DNA of 64,000 bases from Synechococcus sp. GreenBA-s. GTDB lineage: Bacteria; Cyanobacteriota; Cyanobacteriia; PCC-6307; Cyanobiaceae. The translations under genes and the position numbers were made by a program. Where the stretch lies: the NCBI RefSeq assembly GCF_024345855.1, contig NZ_JAGQBX010000004.1:1-64000 (forward strand), in the 5' to 3' direction. The notes under the pieces were generated by a model. The model worked only from the letters and a program-made list of their open reading frames with translations. It searched no databases and was not told the DNA's origin. Positions 26,946-35,270 of the stretch are shown in pieces. The stretch's first letter is position 1. Each line of letters opens with the position of its first letter.

Positions 26946-27506
26946 TCAAGCGCCGGCCACATCCGGCTGACGCTCGTCAGGAACAGCCGCGCGGTCGGGG
27001 GACTCCGTGAGCCGCGGCAGCAGCTGCACCAGGTTGCAGGGGCGGGTGCCGGCATCGAGCTGGGCGCGGATCAGACGGTCCCAGGCGGTGGACACGGCAT
27101 CGAGGGAGCCCGGCAGCACGAAGAGCACGGTGCCGTTGGCCACACCGGCCAGGCAGCGGCTCTGCAGGGTGCTGGTGCCGATCGTCTCGAAGGAGAGCAC
27201 GCGGAACAGCTCCCCGAAGCCCTCGATCGTCTTGTCGAGCAGGGGTGCCACCGCCTCGGGGGTGCCATCGCGGCCGGTGAGGCCGGTGCCGCCGGTGCTG
27301 AGCACCACCTGAACAGCAGGATCGGCGATCCACTGGCTCACCACGGCGCGGATGGCGTAGCGGTTGTCGGGCACGATGGCGCGCGCCGCGAGCCGATGGC
27401 CCGCTGCCGTGAGCCGTTCCAGCAGGGCATCACCGGAGGGATCGCCGCTGGCGGGGTCGGCGCTGCGCCGATCCGACACGGTGAGCAGGGCAATGGCGAG
27501 GCTCAT
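26946..27506 (-). CDS. moaB: Molybdenum cofactor biosynthesis protein MoaB
   Basis: A 186-residue MoaB/Mog-type protein that adenylylates molybdopterin before MoeA inserts molybdenum. The MoCF fold signature is VVLSTGGTGLTGRDGTPEAV (about residues 70-90), with LPGSLDAVSTAWDRLI further on. The N-terminus, MSLAIALLTVSDRRS, is typical. It is downstream of, and overlaps by 4 bases, the O-methyltransferase gene at 27503-28498. It converges on moaA. In the absence of a separate mogA it likely performs the Mog step (inference). Confidence 0.92.
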   Translation of the reverse strand: MSLAIALLTVSDRRSADPASGDPSGDALLERLTAAGHRLAARAIVPDNRYAIRAVVSQWIADPAVQVVLSTGGTGLTGRDGTPEAVAPLLDKTIEGFGELFRVLSFETIGTSTLQSRCLAGVANGTVLFVLPGSLDAVSTAWDRLIRAQLDAGTRPCNLVQLLPRLTESPDRAAVPDERQPDVAGA

Positions 27507-28498
27507 GCGGGCAGCGCCTCCACCACGCTGATCGGTGAGGCGGTGGGGTGGATGGCGGCCAGCCGCAGGCCGGCCCGCTCCAGCAGCCTGGCGTACTCCT
27601 CGGGGGTGCGTTCGCGACCGCCCTCGGTCATCACGAGCATGTTGAGATCGAGCAGCTTGCTGGGGGAGGGATCGTTGCCCGGTGGAACCACCTGCTCGAG
27701 GATCAGCACCCGGCCGCCAGGGGGCAGCGCCTCTCGGATCAGGCGCAGGATCGTGAGGCAGGCGTCATCGCCCCAGTCGTGAAGGATGTGCTTGAGCAGG
27801 TAGACGTCGCCGCCGGACGGCACGGCTTCGAAGAAGTTCCCCCCCTCCACGCTGAAGCGGCCCACCAGGTCGTCCGGCACCGTGACCGGGGCCACCACCG
27901 CCGGCTGGTCCACGAGGGTGCCGCGCAGGTTGCCGTGGCGGCGCAGCACCGCCTGGAGCAGCGCGCCGTGGCCGCCACCCAGATCGACTAGGTGCGTGAT
28001 CCCCTCGAAGCCATAGACAGCCAGCAGCCCCTCAATCTCCACGCGGGAGAAATCGGTCATGGCGCCATCGAAGATCGCCCCCCGCTCGGGGTTCCGGGCA
28101 TACCAGGCGAAGACCGGCTCGCCGTAGCGGTGGGGGAAGGCGTTCTCGCCCGTGCGCACGCTGTGGAGTAGATCGCCCCAGGCCTCGTAGTGCTCACCGC
28201 CGAGCATGCGCACGAACTGACGCTGGGAGCCGGGGTGGTCCGAGCGCAGCAGCTCGGCGAGAGGCGTGAGGGCGAAGCGACGCGGAGCCGTTTCCGCGAA
28301 CACGCCGAGGCCGGCCAGGCCCCGCAGCAGGCGGAACAGGCTGTCGGGATCGGCCCCGACGGCGGGCGCCAGCTCCTCCACCGAGCGCTCACCCGCCGCC
28401 AGCTGGTCGGCCACCCCCAGCTCGGCCGCCACGTGGAGCATCTGCGTCACCCAGTTGCCGGTGGCGAGCTGCAGGAAGTGGGAGGTGGTGAGGTCCAT
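27503..28498 (-). CDS. SAM-dependent O-methyltransferase, coupled to moaB
   Basis: A 331-residue class I methyltransferase of the O-methyltransferase type 2 family (hydroxyneurosporene/acetylserotonin/plant OMT style). The N-terminal winged-helix dimerisation domain covers residues 1-100 (MLHVAAELGVADQLAAGERS). The SAM motif is VDLGGGHGALLQAVLRRHG, and the catalytic histidine is in HILHDWGDDACLTILRLIRE. The substrate is unknown. Start is ATG 28498; the open frame continues upstream opposite the next methyltransferase but without family sequence. It overlaps moaB by 4 bases, so the two are translated together. Confidence 0.85.
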   Translation of the reverse strand: MDLTTSHFLQLATGNWVTQMLHVAAELGVADQLAAGERSVEELAPAVGADPDSLFRLLRGLAGLGVFAETAPRRFALTPLAELLRSDHPGSQRQFVRMLGGEHYEAWGDLLHSVRTGENAFPHRYGEPVFAWYARNPERGAIFDGAMTDFSRVEIEGLLAVYGFEGITHLVDLGGGHGALLQAVLRRHGNLRGTLVDQPAVVAPVTVPDDLVGRFSVEGGNFFEAVPSGGDVYLLKHILHDWGDDACLTILRLIREALPPGGRVLILEQVVPPGNDPSPSKLLDLNMLVMTEGGRERTPEEYARLLERAGLRLAAIHPTASPISVVEALPA

Positions 28499-28715
28499 GC
28501 CGATCGAGCCACGCCTGGGGAGGTCTACACCGATTCGCCCAGGCGGGCACGCGGAAGCAGGGCAGGTCGCCAACGCCGAGGCTGAGGGGTCAGGGGGCCT
28601 CGGGTCCCACGGCTGGCCGTCCTGGCGCAGGGCGCCTGGGGCTGACGAGCCAAGGTCGGCCGGATCTGTGCTTGCATCCAGCGGCGAGCCCTGCCCACTG
28701 CCGGCACCCGCGCCG

Positions 28716-29681
28716 ATGACCCCCACCCCCGCCAGCTCCTCCGCGACGGCCCCGCCTAACTGGGTGGACAACGGCAACCCCCTGGGCTGGGCGATCGACC
28801 GGCTGCTGGCGATCGAGCCCCTGCGCCGGCTGCTGTTCCTGCAGGCCCGCCAGCTGATCATCCGCACCGCGGAACAGCGGGGCATCGCCTGGCGCGAGCG
28901 TCGCGAGCAGCTGCGGCGCCAGGCCGAACCGCTGCTGGCGGCGAGCACCGACCCCGCCACGGAGATCCCCGCCTACTACCGCGCCCGCTTCCACGCCTAC
29001 CAGCAGGGCAACCTCTGCTGGGCCGCCGCCTGCGAGGCCGAGCAGGCCACCGATTCGATGGCCCTGCGGGTGTGGCCCGAGGAGTCGCTGGCGCCGGCCG
29101 AGGCCCAGACGCGCCTGCGCACCGCGATCTTTGCCGCGATCGAACCCAGCCTCAGCGGCCCCGTGCACGACGCGCTCGACGTGGGCTGCTCGGTGGGGGT
29201 GGGCACCCTGGCCCTCAACGACTGGCTCGATCGGCGCGAGGGCCGGGACGTGGCCGTGAGCGGCCTGGATCTCTCCCCCGAGATGCTGGCGGTGGCCCGG
29301 GTGCGCGACGCCGGCGGCCGCATCCGCGCCTGGCACCATGCGGCCGCCGAGGCCAGCGGGCTGCCATCGGCCAGCGTCGATCTGATCACCCTGCAGTTCG
29401 TGTGCCACGAGCTGCCGAGCGACGCCACCCGCGCCATCCTGCGTGAGATGGCCCGGCTGCTGCGCCCCGGCGGCGTGCTGGCCCTGGTGGATCAGGACCC
29501 CGACTCGGCCGTGATCCGCCGCCTGCCGGCCCCGATCGCCACCCTGCTTAAGAGCACCGAGCCCTACCTGGAGGCCTACTTCCGCCTCGACCTGCCCGCC
29601 GCCCTGGTCGAGGCCGGCTTCCACGGGGTGCGGCGCGAGGCCTGCGACCCGCGCCACCGGGTGCTGGTGGCGACGCGATGA
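28716..29681 (+). CDS. SAM-dependent methyltransferase, coupled to moaD
   Basis: A 321-residue class I methyltransferase unrelated to its neighbour. Residues about 20-140 are helical (NPLGWAIDRLLAIEPLRRLL, RRQAEPLLAAS). The SAM motif is ALDVGCSVGVGTLALNDW (about residue 152), with VSGLDLSPEMLAVAR, LITLQFVCHELP and MARLLRPGGVLALVDQD completing the fold. It is of the ubiE/type 11 style; substrate unknown. It is divergent from the O-methyltransferase (217-base gap) and its stop overlaps the moaD ATG by 4 bases, tying it to the Moco genes. Confidence 0.85.
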   Translation: MTPTPASSSATAPPNWVDNGNPLGWAIDRLLAIEPLRRLLFLQARQLIIRTAEQRGIAWRERREQLRRQAEPLLAASTDPATEIPAYYRARFHAYQQGNLCWAAACEAEQATDSMALRVWPEESLAPAEAQTRLRTAIFAAIEPSLSGPVHDALDVGCSVGVGTLALNDWLDRREGRDVAVSGLDLSPEMLAVARVRDAGGRIRAWHHAAAEASGLPSASVDLITLQFVCHELPSDATRAILREMARLLRPGGVLALVDQDPDSAVIRRLPAPIATLLKSTEPYLEAYFRLDLPAALVEAGFHGVRREACDPRHRVLVATR

Positions 29682-29956
29682 GCCGGGCGATCGGAGCAGC
29701 CCATGGGGCAGAGGCCGGCCTGACGATCCAGGTGCGCCTGTTCGCGAGCCTGCGGGAGCACGCCGGCTGGGACGCCCGCCGGCTGGCGCTGGCGGCGGGG
29801 ACCACGCCTGAGCGGGTCTGGCGGGAGCTGGGGCTGGGCGGTGGCGCCATCCCGGCCACGGTGCGGGTGGCCGTGAACCAGGCCTTCGCCAGCCCGCACC
29901 AGCCCCTGGCCGCCGGCGACGAACTGGCCTTCCTGCCTCCGATCAGCGGTGGCTGA
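29678..29956 (+). CDS. moaD: Molybdopterin synthase sulfur carrier subunit
   Basis: Ubiquitin-like sulfur carrier of 92 residues ending in the required Gly-Gly (FLPPISGG), whose thiocarboxylate donates sulfur to cyclic pyranopterin. LTIQVRLFASLREHAGWD and AVNQAFASPHQPLAAGDELA match the MoaD pattern. The start overlaps the upstream methyltransferase by 4 bases; the end overlaps moaE by 8 bases. No moeB, which activates the Gly-Gly end, is in the window. Confidence 0.94.
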   Translation: MSRAIGAAHGAEAGLTIQVRLFASLREHAGWDARRLALAAGTTPERVWRELGLGGGAIPATVRVAVNQAFASPHQPLAAGDELAFLPPISGG

Positions 29957-30437
29957 GGCGCATCCGATCCCGGTGGAGGTGCAGCTGCACGCCGGGCCCT
30001 TCGATCCCCTGGCCCTGCTGGCCGGGGGGCCCAGCAACACCCGGACGGGCGGCTGGTGCGGCGCCCTGGGGCTGGAGGCCCCGGCCGCCGAGGCCCACTT
30101 CATCGGCCGGGTGCGGGGCACGGCGGCCACTGGCGGGCCGCTGGAGGCCCTGGAGCTTGAGCACTACCCCGGCATGACCGAGCGCCAACTGCAGGGCCTG
30201 GCCCAGGCCTGCGCCGCCCGCCATGGCGTGGCCGCGGTGCTGGTGGCCCACCGGGTGGGCCGGGCCCGGCCCGGGGAGGCCCTGGTGCTGGTGGCCGTGG
30301 CCGCCGACCGCCGCGGCCCGGCCCAGCGCTGCGGCGGCGAGCTGCTGGAGGCCCTCAAGCACGAGGCCCCCTTCTGGAAGCGCGAGTGGAGCGGCGGCCT
30401 GGGCACCTGGGTGGAGGGCAACACGCCGCTGGGATAA
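29949..30437 (+). CDS. moaE: Molybdopterin synthase catalytic subunit
   Basis: MoaE, 162 residues from a GTG start that overlaps moaD by 8 bases. It forms the heterotetramer with MoaD that makes molybdopterin. Typical segments are GALGLEAPAAEAHFIGRVRG-type strand, LELEHYPGMTERQLQGLA, VLVAHRVGRARPGEALVLV and EAPFWKREW with the catalytic lysines (KHEAPFWKRE). The next gene, moeA, is convergent, 67 bases on; no clear terminator is seen between them. Confidence 0.95.
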   Translation: MAEAHPIPVEVQLHAGPFDPLALLAGGPSNTRTGGWCGALGLEAPAAEAHFIGRVRGTAATGGPLEALELEHYPGMTERQLQGLAQACAARHGVAAVLVAHRVGRARPGEALVLVAVAADRRGPAQRCGGELLEALKHEAPFWKREWSGGLGTWVEGNTPLG

Positions 30438-30504
30438 GGCCACGGCCCACGGCTTCACCCACGGCCCGCTGTTGGCGTCCGCCGCAGGGCCCAGCCCCAG
30501 ACCA

Positions 30505-31818
30505 TCAGAGGATCGGCAAGCGCAGCAGCTGGGCCCAGAGCGCGCTGCCCGCAGTCAGGCTGCCCGCCTCCGCCGGGATCTCCAGCAGCAGGTCAGCCCC
30601 CTGCAGCGAGCCGATGCGCGAGGAGGCCTGGCTGCCCTCCACCAGGGCCAGCAGCTCCCCCTGCGGGCCCACCTGCAGGCGGGCCCGGGCCAGCTCGGGC
30701 CGCCCGGGACCGCGCTTCAGATCCGCCGCCAGGCACACCTTCAGCCGGGGCAGCAGCTGCGGTTCCGCCCCCTCCAGGGCCTGCAGGGCCGGCCAGAGCA
30801 GCTGCAGCGCCGTGATCGCCGCCGCCACCGGGTTGCCCGGCAGGCCGAAGAAGGGCTTGCCGGCCAGCTCCCCGAAGGCGAAGGGCCGGCCGGGCTTGAG
30901 GAACAGCTTCCAGAAGTCCACGGCGCCGAGCTCGGCCAGCAGCGGCCGGATCCAGTCGCTGTCGCCGGCGGACACCCCGCCGGTGCTGACCACCACATCG
31001 CAGCCGGCGGCAAGCTCCAGCAGGGCGGCCCGCAGGGCTTCGGGCGCATCACCCACCACCCGCCGCTCGGCCACGGCGTAGCCGAGCCGGGCCAGCAGGA
31101 CCTCCAGCAGCGTGCCGTTGCTCTCCCAGATCTGGCCCGGGCCGCGGGGCTGGCCGGCGGGCACCAGTTCATCGCCGCTCACCAGCAGGCCGATGCGGGG
31201 CCGGGGCCGCAGTGCCAGCTCCGCCACGCCGCAGCCGGCCAGCCGGCCCAGGTCGGCCGGGCCCAGGCGCACGCCGGCGGGCAGCAGCTCCTGGCCGGCG
31301 GCGGCCTCCTCCTCGGCGGCGCGGATCCAGGGGTTGGCGCTGGCCTCCCGGGCCAGGCGGATCCGTGGGGGCGCGGACTCCACCTCCACCAGCTCCTGGG
31401 CCAGCACCCGGATCGCCCCCTCCGGCAGGGGTGCGCCGGTGAGGATGCGGATCGCCTCGCCGGCCTCCAGCCGGGCGGGATCGGGGCCGGGATCAGCCCC
31501 CGCCCCAACGGCCCGGCGGAAGGGCGCCCCCGGCGCCGAGCGGCCCACCACGGGCCAGGTGTGTCCCAGCTGCGGGACACTCGCCTCCGCAATGGCGTAG
31601 CCATCCAGGATGGCGGCGCGGAAGCCCGGCACCGCCGCGCTGGCCCGCACCGGCTCGGCGCTCACCCGCCCCAGGGCCGCCGCCAGCGGCAGGCGCTCGG
31701 CGGCGCGGGGGGCGGCGATGGCCTCCAGAATCCGCCGGCGGGCCTGCTCCAGCGGCAGTCCCTCGGCGGGGAACGGCTCAGACGATCCAGCGGAATCGGC
31801 CATGGGACGCTCAGGCAC
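30505..31818 (-). CDS. moeA: Molybdopterin molybdenumtransferase
   Basis: MoeA, 437 residues, inserts molybdate into adenylylated molybdopterin. Signatures are [20 protein letters not shown] near the N-terminus, [18 protein letters not shown], the MoCF motif [15 protein letters not shown], and [10 protein letters not shown]. It is the last of an overlapping minus-strand set: DsbA-like, GGDEF/EAL, moaC, moeA. Its start at 31818 overlaps moaC by 8 bases; a second ATG at 31803 is also possible. Confidence 0.95.
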   Translation of the reverse strand: MPERPMADSAGSSEPFPAEGLPLEQARRRILEAIAAPRAAERLPLAAALGRVSAEPVRASAAVPGFRAAILDGYAIAEASVPQLGHTWPVVGRSAPGAPFRRAVGAGADPGPDPARLEAGEAIRILTGAPLPEGAIRVLAQELVEVESAPPRIRLAREASANPWIRAAEEEAAAGQELLPAGVRLGPADLGRLAGCGVAELALRPRPRIGLLVSGDELVPAGQPRGPGQIWESNGTLLEVLLARLGYAVAERRVVGDAPEALRAALLELAAGCDVVVSTGGVSAGDSDWIRPLLAELGAVDFWKLFLKPGRPFAFGELAGKPFFGLPGNPVAAAITALQLLWPALQALEGAEPQLLPRLKVCLAADLKRGPGRPELARARLQVGPQGELLALVEGSQASSRIGSLQGADLLLEIPAEAGSLTAGSALWAQLLRLPIL

Positions 31819-32326
31819 GGGAGCCCACGGCGGCGGGATGGCGCCAGGGGCCGTGGCGTCCCCCCGTCTTCTCCAGCAGCCGCACCGGGCCGATGGTCAT
31901 GGCCGGATCGGCCGACTTCACCATGTCGTAGAGGGTGAGCAGGCCCACCTGCACGGCCGTGAGCGCCTCCATCTCCACGCCGGTGGGGCCGGTGGTGCGG
32001 GCGGACGCCTCAATGCGCAGGCCGCTGCCATCGGCCGCGGGCTCGATCCGCACCTCCAGGCCCGTGAGCGCGATCGGATGGCAGAGGGGGATCAGTTCCC
32101 AGGTGCGCTTGGCGCCCTGGATCGCCGCCACCCGCGCCACCGCCAGCACGTCGCCCTTGGCGGCCCGGCCCTCCAGCACCAGGGCCAGCACCGCCGGATC
32201 CATCGCCAGGAACCCCTCGGCCACGGCGCGGCGGTCGCTGGCGGGCCGGTCGCCCACCTCCACCATGTGCACCTCGCCGCTGGCGTTGAGGTGGCTGAGG
32301 CCGGCGCCGGCGGGATCAGGGGGCAT
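31811..32326 (-). CDS. moaC: Cyclic pyranopterin monophosphate synthase
   Basis: MoaC, 171 residues from ATG 32326, turns the MoaA product into cyclic pyranopterin monophosphate. It has [19 protein letters not shown] at the start, [20 protein letters not shown], the catalytic [11 protein letters not shown] with its His, [20 protein letters not shown], and [12 protein letters not shown] with the key Lys. The frame is open further upstream but family sequence begins here. The start overlaps the GGDEF/EAL gene by 11 bases, and the end overlaps moeA by 8, so all three are on one message. Confidence 0.95.
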   Translation of the reverse strand: MPPDPAGAGLSHLNASGEVHMVEVGDRPASDRRAVAEGFLAMDPAVLALVLEGRAAKGDVLAVARVAAIQGAKRTWELIPLCHPIALTGLEVRIEPAADGSGLRIEASARTTGPTGVEMEALTAVQVGLLTLYDMVKSADPAMTIGPVRLLEKTGGRHGPWRHPAAVGSRA

Positions 32327-34529
32327 CGGCACGGGGAGCGGTGGCCCCATCCTGCTGGCCGGCGCCGCGGGTGGGCAGCAGGGCCCGATAGGCATCCACC
32401 TCCAGGGGGCGACTGAACCAGTAGCCCTGGTAGGTGTGGCAGCCCAGCTCCTGCAGCACCGCCAGCTGGGCCTGGGTCTCGACCCCCTCGGCCAGGGTGG
32501 CGAGGCCCAGCCCCTCGCCCATGGCCAGGGCGGTGCGCACGATCATGCGGGCCGACTGGCTGGTCTGCAGATCGGCCACGAAGCTCTGGTCGATCTTGAG
32601 CTTGTGGATCGACAGCCGGTTGAGCACCTCCAGGGAGGAATAGCCGGTGCCGAAATCGTCGAGGGCCAGGCGCACCCCCAGGGCCGCCAGGGCCTCCATC
32701 TGGGGGATAGCGCCGGCCATCGGCAGGATGCACGACTCGGTGATCTCCAGTTCGAGCAGATCCGGCGGCAGCCGGTAGCGGGCCAGCAGGGTGGCGATCT
32801 GATCGATCAGGGGCGGCAGGGTGCACTCGAACTGGCGGGGCGAGAGATTCACCGCCAGCCGCGGCGGCTCAAGCCCCGCGTCGAGCCAGGCCCGCTGCTG
32901 GCGGCAGGCCTCCTCCAGCACCCACTGGCCCAGGGGGTGGATCAGGCCCGTGCGCTCGGCGATGGCCACGAAGTGGGCGGGTGACACCGGACCATGCACC
33001 GGATCGTTCCAGCGCAGCAGGGCTTCGCAGCCCACCAGCCGGCCCTGGGCATCCTGCTGCGGCTGGTAGACGAGCCGCAGGCCGCCGGCCGCGATGGCCT
33101 GGCTGAGGCGGGCCTCCAGGGCCATCTCCTGGCGCAGCTCGCTGGTGAAGGTCTGCTCGTAGCGCAGGGCGGTGCCCGGCGCGATCTCCCGGGCCCGGGC
33201 GAGGGCCGTGGCGGCCGCCTGCAGCAGGTCTTCCGCCTGGCGGCCGTGGGTGGGGGCCAGGCTGTAGCCGGCGCTGAAGCCGAGCAGCATCGCGGCCCCG
33301 GCGGCCGGGGCCTCCAGCTGGGCCAGATGCCGGTGCAGGTCCTGAACCACCGCCTCCGCCTCCGCCGGATCCAGCAGCTCGCGGACCACCAGGAACTCAT
33401 CCCCACCGAGCCGGGCCAGCAGATCGCGGGGACCGGCCCACTGCCGCAACCACTCGGAGACCGTGCGCAGCAGGGCATCGCCGGCGGCACGGCCGAAGCT
33501 GTGGTTCACCCGCCGGAAGCCGTCCAGGTCGAGCCAGAAGACCAGCTGCGCGCGCTCCTGGGCCTCGGCCAACCGCCGCTCCAGCTCCCGGCGGGTGGCC
33601 TCGGCATTGGCCAGGCCGGTGAGGGGGTCCCGGAAGGCGAGGTCGGTGAGGTCGGCCACGGCCCGGCGCAGCTCGGTGAGATCGCGGAGCAGCACACTGC
33701 CCACCGCCCCGCCCACCCGCTCCCCCACCCCGTCACTACGGGGGGTGAGCTCCATCACCACCTGGCGGGGGGTGCCATCGGCCGCCAGCAGCGGCAGCTC
33801 GAACTGGCGGGCCTGACCGGCCAGCAGGGCCCCCCAGTACTGCTCGAAGGCCGGGCGGCCGGCCGGCGCCACGAACTCCACCAGCCGACACCCCTCCAGC
33901 GTCCCCTCCGGCACGGCCAGGAGGCGATGCAGGGCGGGATTGGCAAACAGCAGGCGGGTGCTGGCGTCAAGCTGGCCCAGCCCGTCGGCGAGCTGGGCCA
34001 CCAGCTCCCGGTAGCGCCCCTCGCTGCTGCGCAGCGAGCTGATCAGGGCCACCTGCACCTGGCGCGCCGCCTCGCTCGACTGCAGCTGCCGCCGCTCGCC
34101 GATGTCGCGCAGGGCGAGGGTCCAGCGGGGTTCGCCGGCGACGTCCAGGCGGTGGGCCTCGAGCTCCAGGGGCACGGGTCCGCCGCCCTCCGGCTCGAGG
34201 TCGAGCTCCATGCGCAGCGGATCGCCGACGGTCAGGCCGGCCAGGCGCTGCTCAAGCACGAGGGCCTGGCCGGGGTTGGGGATCCAGCGCTGCAGGCCCT
34301 GGCCATAGAGCGCCGTCTGGGGAACCCCCAGCAGCGCGGCACAGCGGGCATTGGCCTCCAGGATCCGGCCGGCCGGGCCCACGAGCAGCAGCAGATCGCC
34401 GCTGAACTGCACCATCTGGCGCAGGTGCGGCAGGGCGTGCACCGCCGCGTCGAGCTCGTGGCGCAAGCGCCTGATCTCGCGCTCCAGACGGCGGGGGTCA
34501 TCGGCAGCGGGCGACCCCGGCGCGGTCAT
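32316..34529 (-). CDS. PAS-GGDEF-EAL cyclic-di-GMP enzyme
   Basis: A 737-residue cytoplasmic signalling protein with no membrane spans. An N-terminal coiled segment is followed by two PAS-like sensor domains (about residues 30-150 and 175-290), a GGDEF domain with intact GGDEF at 375-379, and an EAL domain with EAL at 502-504 plus LEITESCIL and [13 protein letters not shown]. Both the cyclase and phosphodiesterase motifs look active, so net direction cannot be told. The PAS ligand is unknown. It overlaps moaC by 11 bases and the upstream DsbA-like gene by 4, an unexpected link between c-di-GMP and Moco synthesis. Confidence 0.92.
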   Translation of the reverse strand: MTAPGSPAADDPRRLEREIRRLRHELDAAVHALPHLRQMVQFSGDLLLLVGPAGRILEANARCAALLGVPQTALYGQGLQRWIPNPGQALVLEQRLAGLTVGDPLRMELDLEPEGGGPVPLELEAHRLDVAGEPRWTLALRDIGERRQLQSSEAARQVQVALISSLRSSEGRYRELVAQLADGLGQLDASTRLLFANPALHRLLAVPEGTLEGCRLVEFVAPAGRPAFEQYWGALLAGQARQFELPLLAADGTPRQVVMELTPRSDGVGERVGGAVGSVLLRDLTELRRAVADLTDLAFRDPLTGLANAEATRRELERRLAEAQERAQLVFWLDLDGFRRVNHSFGRAAGDALLRTVSEWLRQWAGPRDLLARLGGDEFLVVRELLDPAEAEAVVQDLHRHLAQLEAPAAGAAMLLGFSAGYSLAPTHGRQAEDLLQAAATALARAREIAPGTALRYEQTFTSELRQEMALEARLSQAIAAGGLRLVYQPQQDAQGRLVGCEALLRWNDPVHGPVSPAHFVAIAERTGLIHPLGQWVLEEACRQQRAWLDAGLEPPRLAVNLSPRQFECTLPPLIDQIATLLARYRLPPDLLELEITESCILPMAGAIPQMEALAALGVRLALDDFGTGYSSLEVLNRLSIHKLKIDQSFVADLQTSQSARMIVRTALAMGEGLGLATLAEGVETQAQLAVLQELGCHTYQGYWFSRPLEVDAYRALLPTRGAGQQDGATAPRADAP

Positions 34530-35191
34530 CGACAGACGCGACCGGGCGGCGGCTCATGCAGGGCGCCCTGCACGAAGGCCTCCACGGCCGGCCGGTCCTG
34601 CAGGCCCAGATGGCGGGCGCCGGTGGGGGCCAGCATGCAGGGGATGCGGTCGAGCTCCAGGCTCCACCAGCCGGTGATCCGCTGCAGCTGGCCTGGATCG
34701 AGGAAGCGCTCCTCATCCCAGGTGAGTCCCGCCTGGGCGAGGCAGGCCGCAAGCTCATCTGGAGCAGCGATGTTGCGCTTCTCGCGCCAGAAGCGGCGGA
34801 AGATGGCCTGGCGCAGGGCCGGCGCCAGCTCGGGATGGTCGGCCTCGATCGCAGCCTGCAGCAGCAGGGCGTTCTGGGAGTTCACCCAGACCGGCGGCAG
34901 CTGCACCTCCACCTCCGGCGCCCGCCGCTGCACGTCGCTCACCTCGCTGTGCAGGATCGCCACGTCGTCCGGGCGGTTGCTGGCGCTGAGGTCGGTGGGG
35001 AGATGGGGCTTGTGCTCCACTCCGACCCAGAACACCCGGCCGGCGAGATCCAGCTCGGTGAGCCACTCGTTGAGGGTGTAGCAATAGGGGCAGTTGAAGT
35101 CGGAAACCACCACGACCCGGCTGCTGAGCAGCTCCGGGGGAAGGGGTCGCGCAGCTTCCAGGGACGCCACCACCGGCAGGTCAATACCCAA
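34526..35191 (-). CDS. DsbA-family thioredoxin-fold protein
   Basis: A 221-residue DsbA-like protein with a Cys-Pro-Tyr-Cys active site (VSDFNCPYCYTLNEWL, about residues 30-45). The rest follows the DsbA/FrnE plan: a thioredoxin core with a helical insertion (ALLLQAAIEADHPELAPALR, FRRFWREKRNIAA). A cis-proline-like turn could be in DRIPCMLAP. There is no signal peptide, so it is probably cytoplasmic, an oxidoreductase or glutathione-S-transferase kappa relative. It is first in the overlapping DsbA-like, GGDEF/EAL, moaC, moeA set, overlapping the next gene by 4 bases. Confidence 0.8.
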   Translation of the reverse strand: MGIDLPVVASLEAARPLPPELLSSRVVVVSDFNCPYCYTLNEWLTELDLAGRVFWVGVEHKPHLPTDLSASNRPDDVAILHSEVSDVQRRAPEVEVQLPPVWVNSQNALLLQAAIEADHPELAPALRQAIFRRFWREKRNIAAPDELAACLAQAGLTWDEERFLDPGQLQRITGWWSLELDRIPCMLAPTGARHLGLQDRPAVEAFVQGALHEPPPGRVCR

Positions 35192-35270
35192 TCATAGGTA
35201 GGAATCAGCGCGGCGCTCGCCGCCAGGCCCCGGCCCCCATGGGAAGGTGAGGCACCCCGGGTCCGTCGCG

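Noticed and set aside
28499..28960. Upstream extension of the O-methyltransferase frame
   Set aside because: It runs antisense to the second methyltransferase and is Ser/Arg-rich; conserved sequence starts at ATG 28498.
30223..31938. Plus-strand ORF of 571 residues opposite moeA
   Set aside because: It overlaps moaE and moeA in shadow frames and has no family sequence.
32994..35081. Plus-strand ORF of 695 residues opposite the GGDEF/EAL gene
   Set aside because: Shadow frame; the minus strand has intact GGDEF and EAL motifs.
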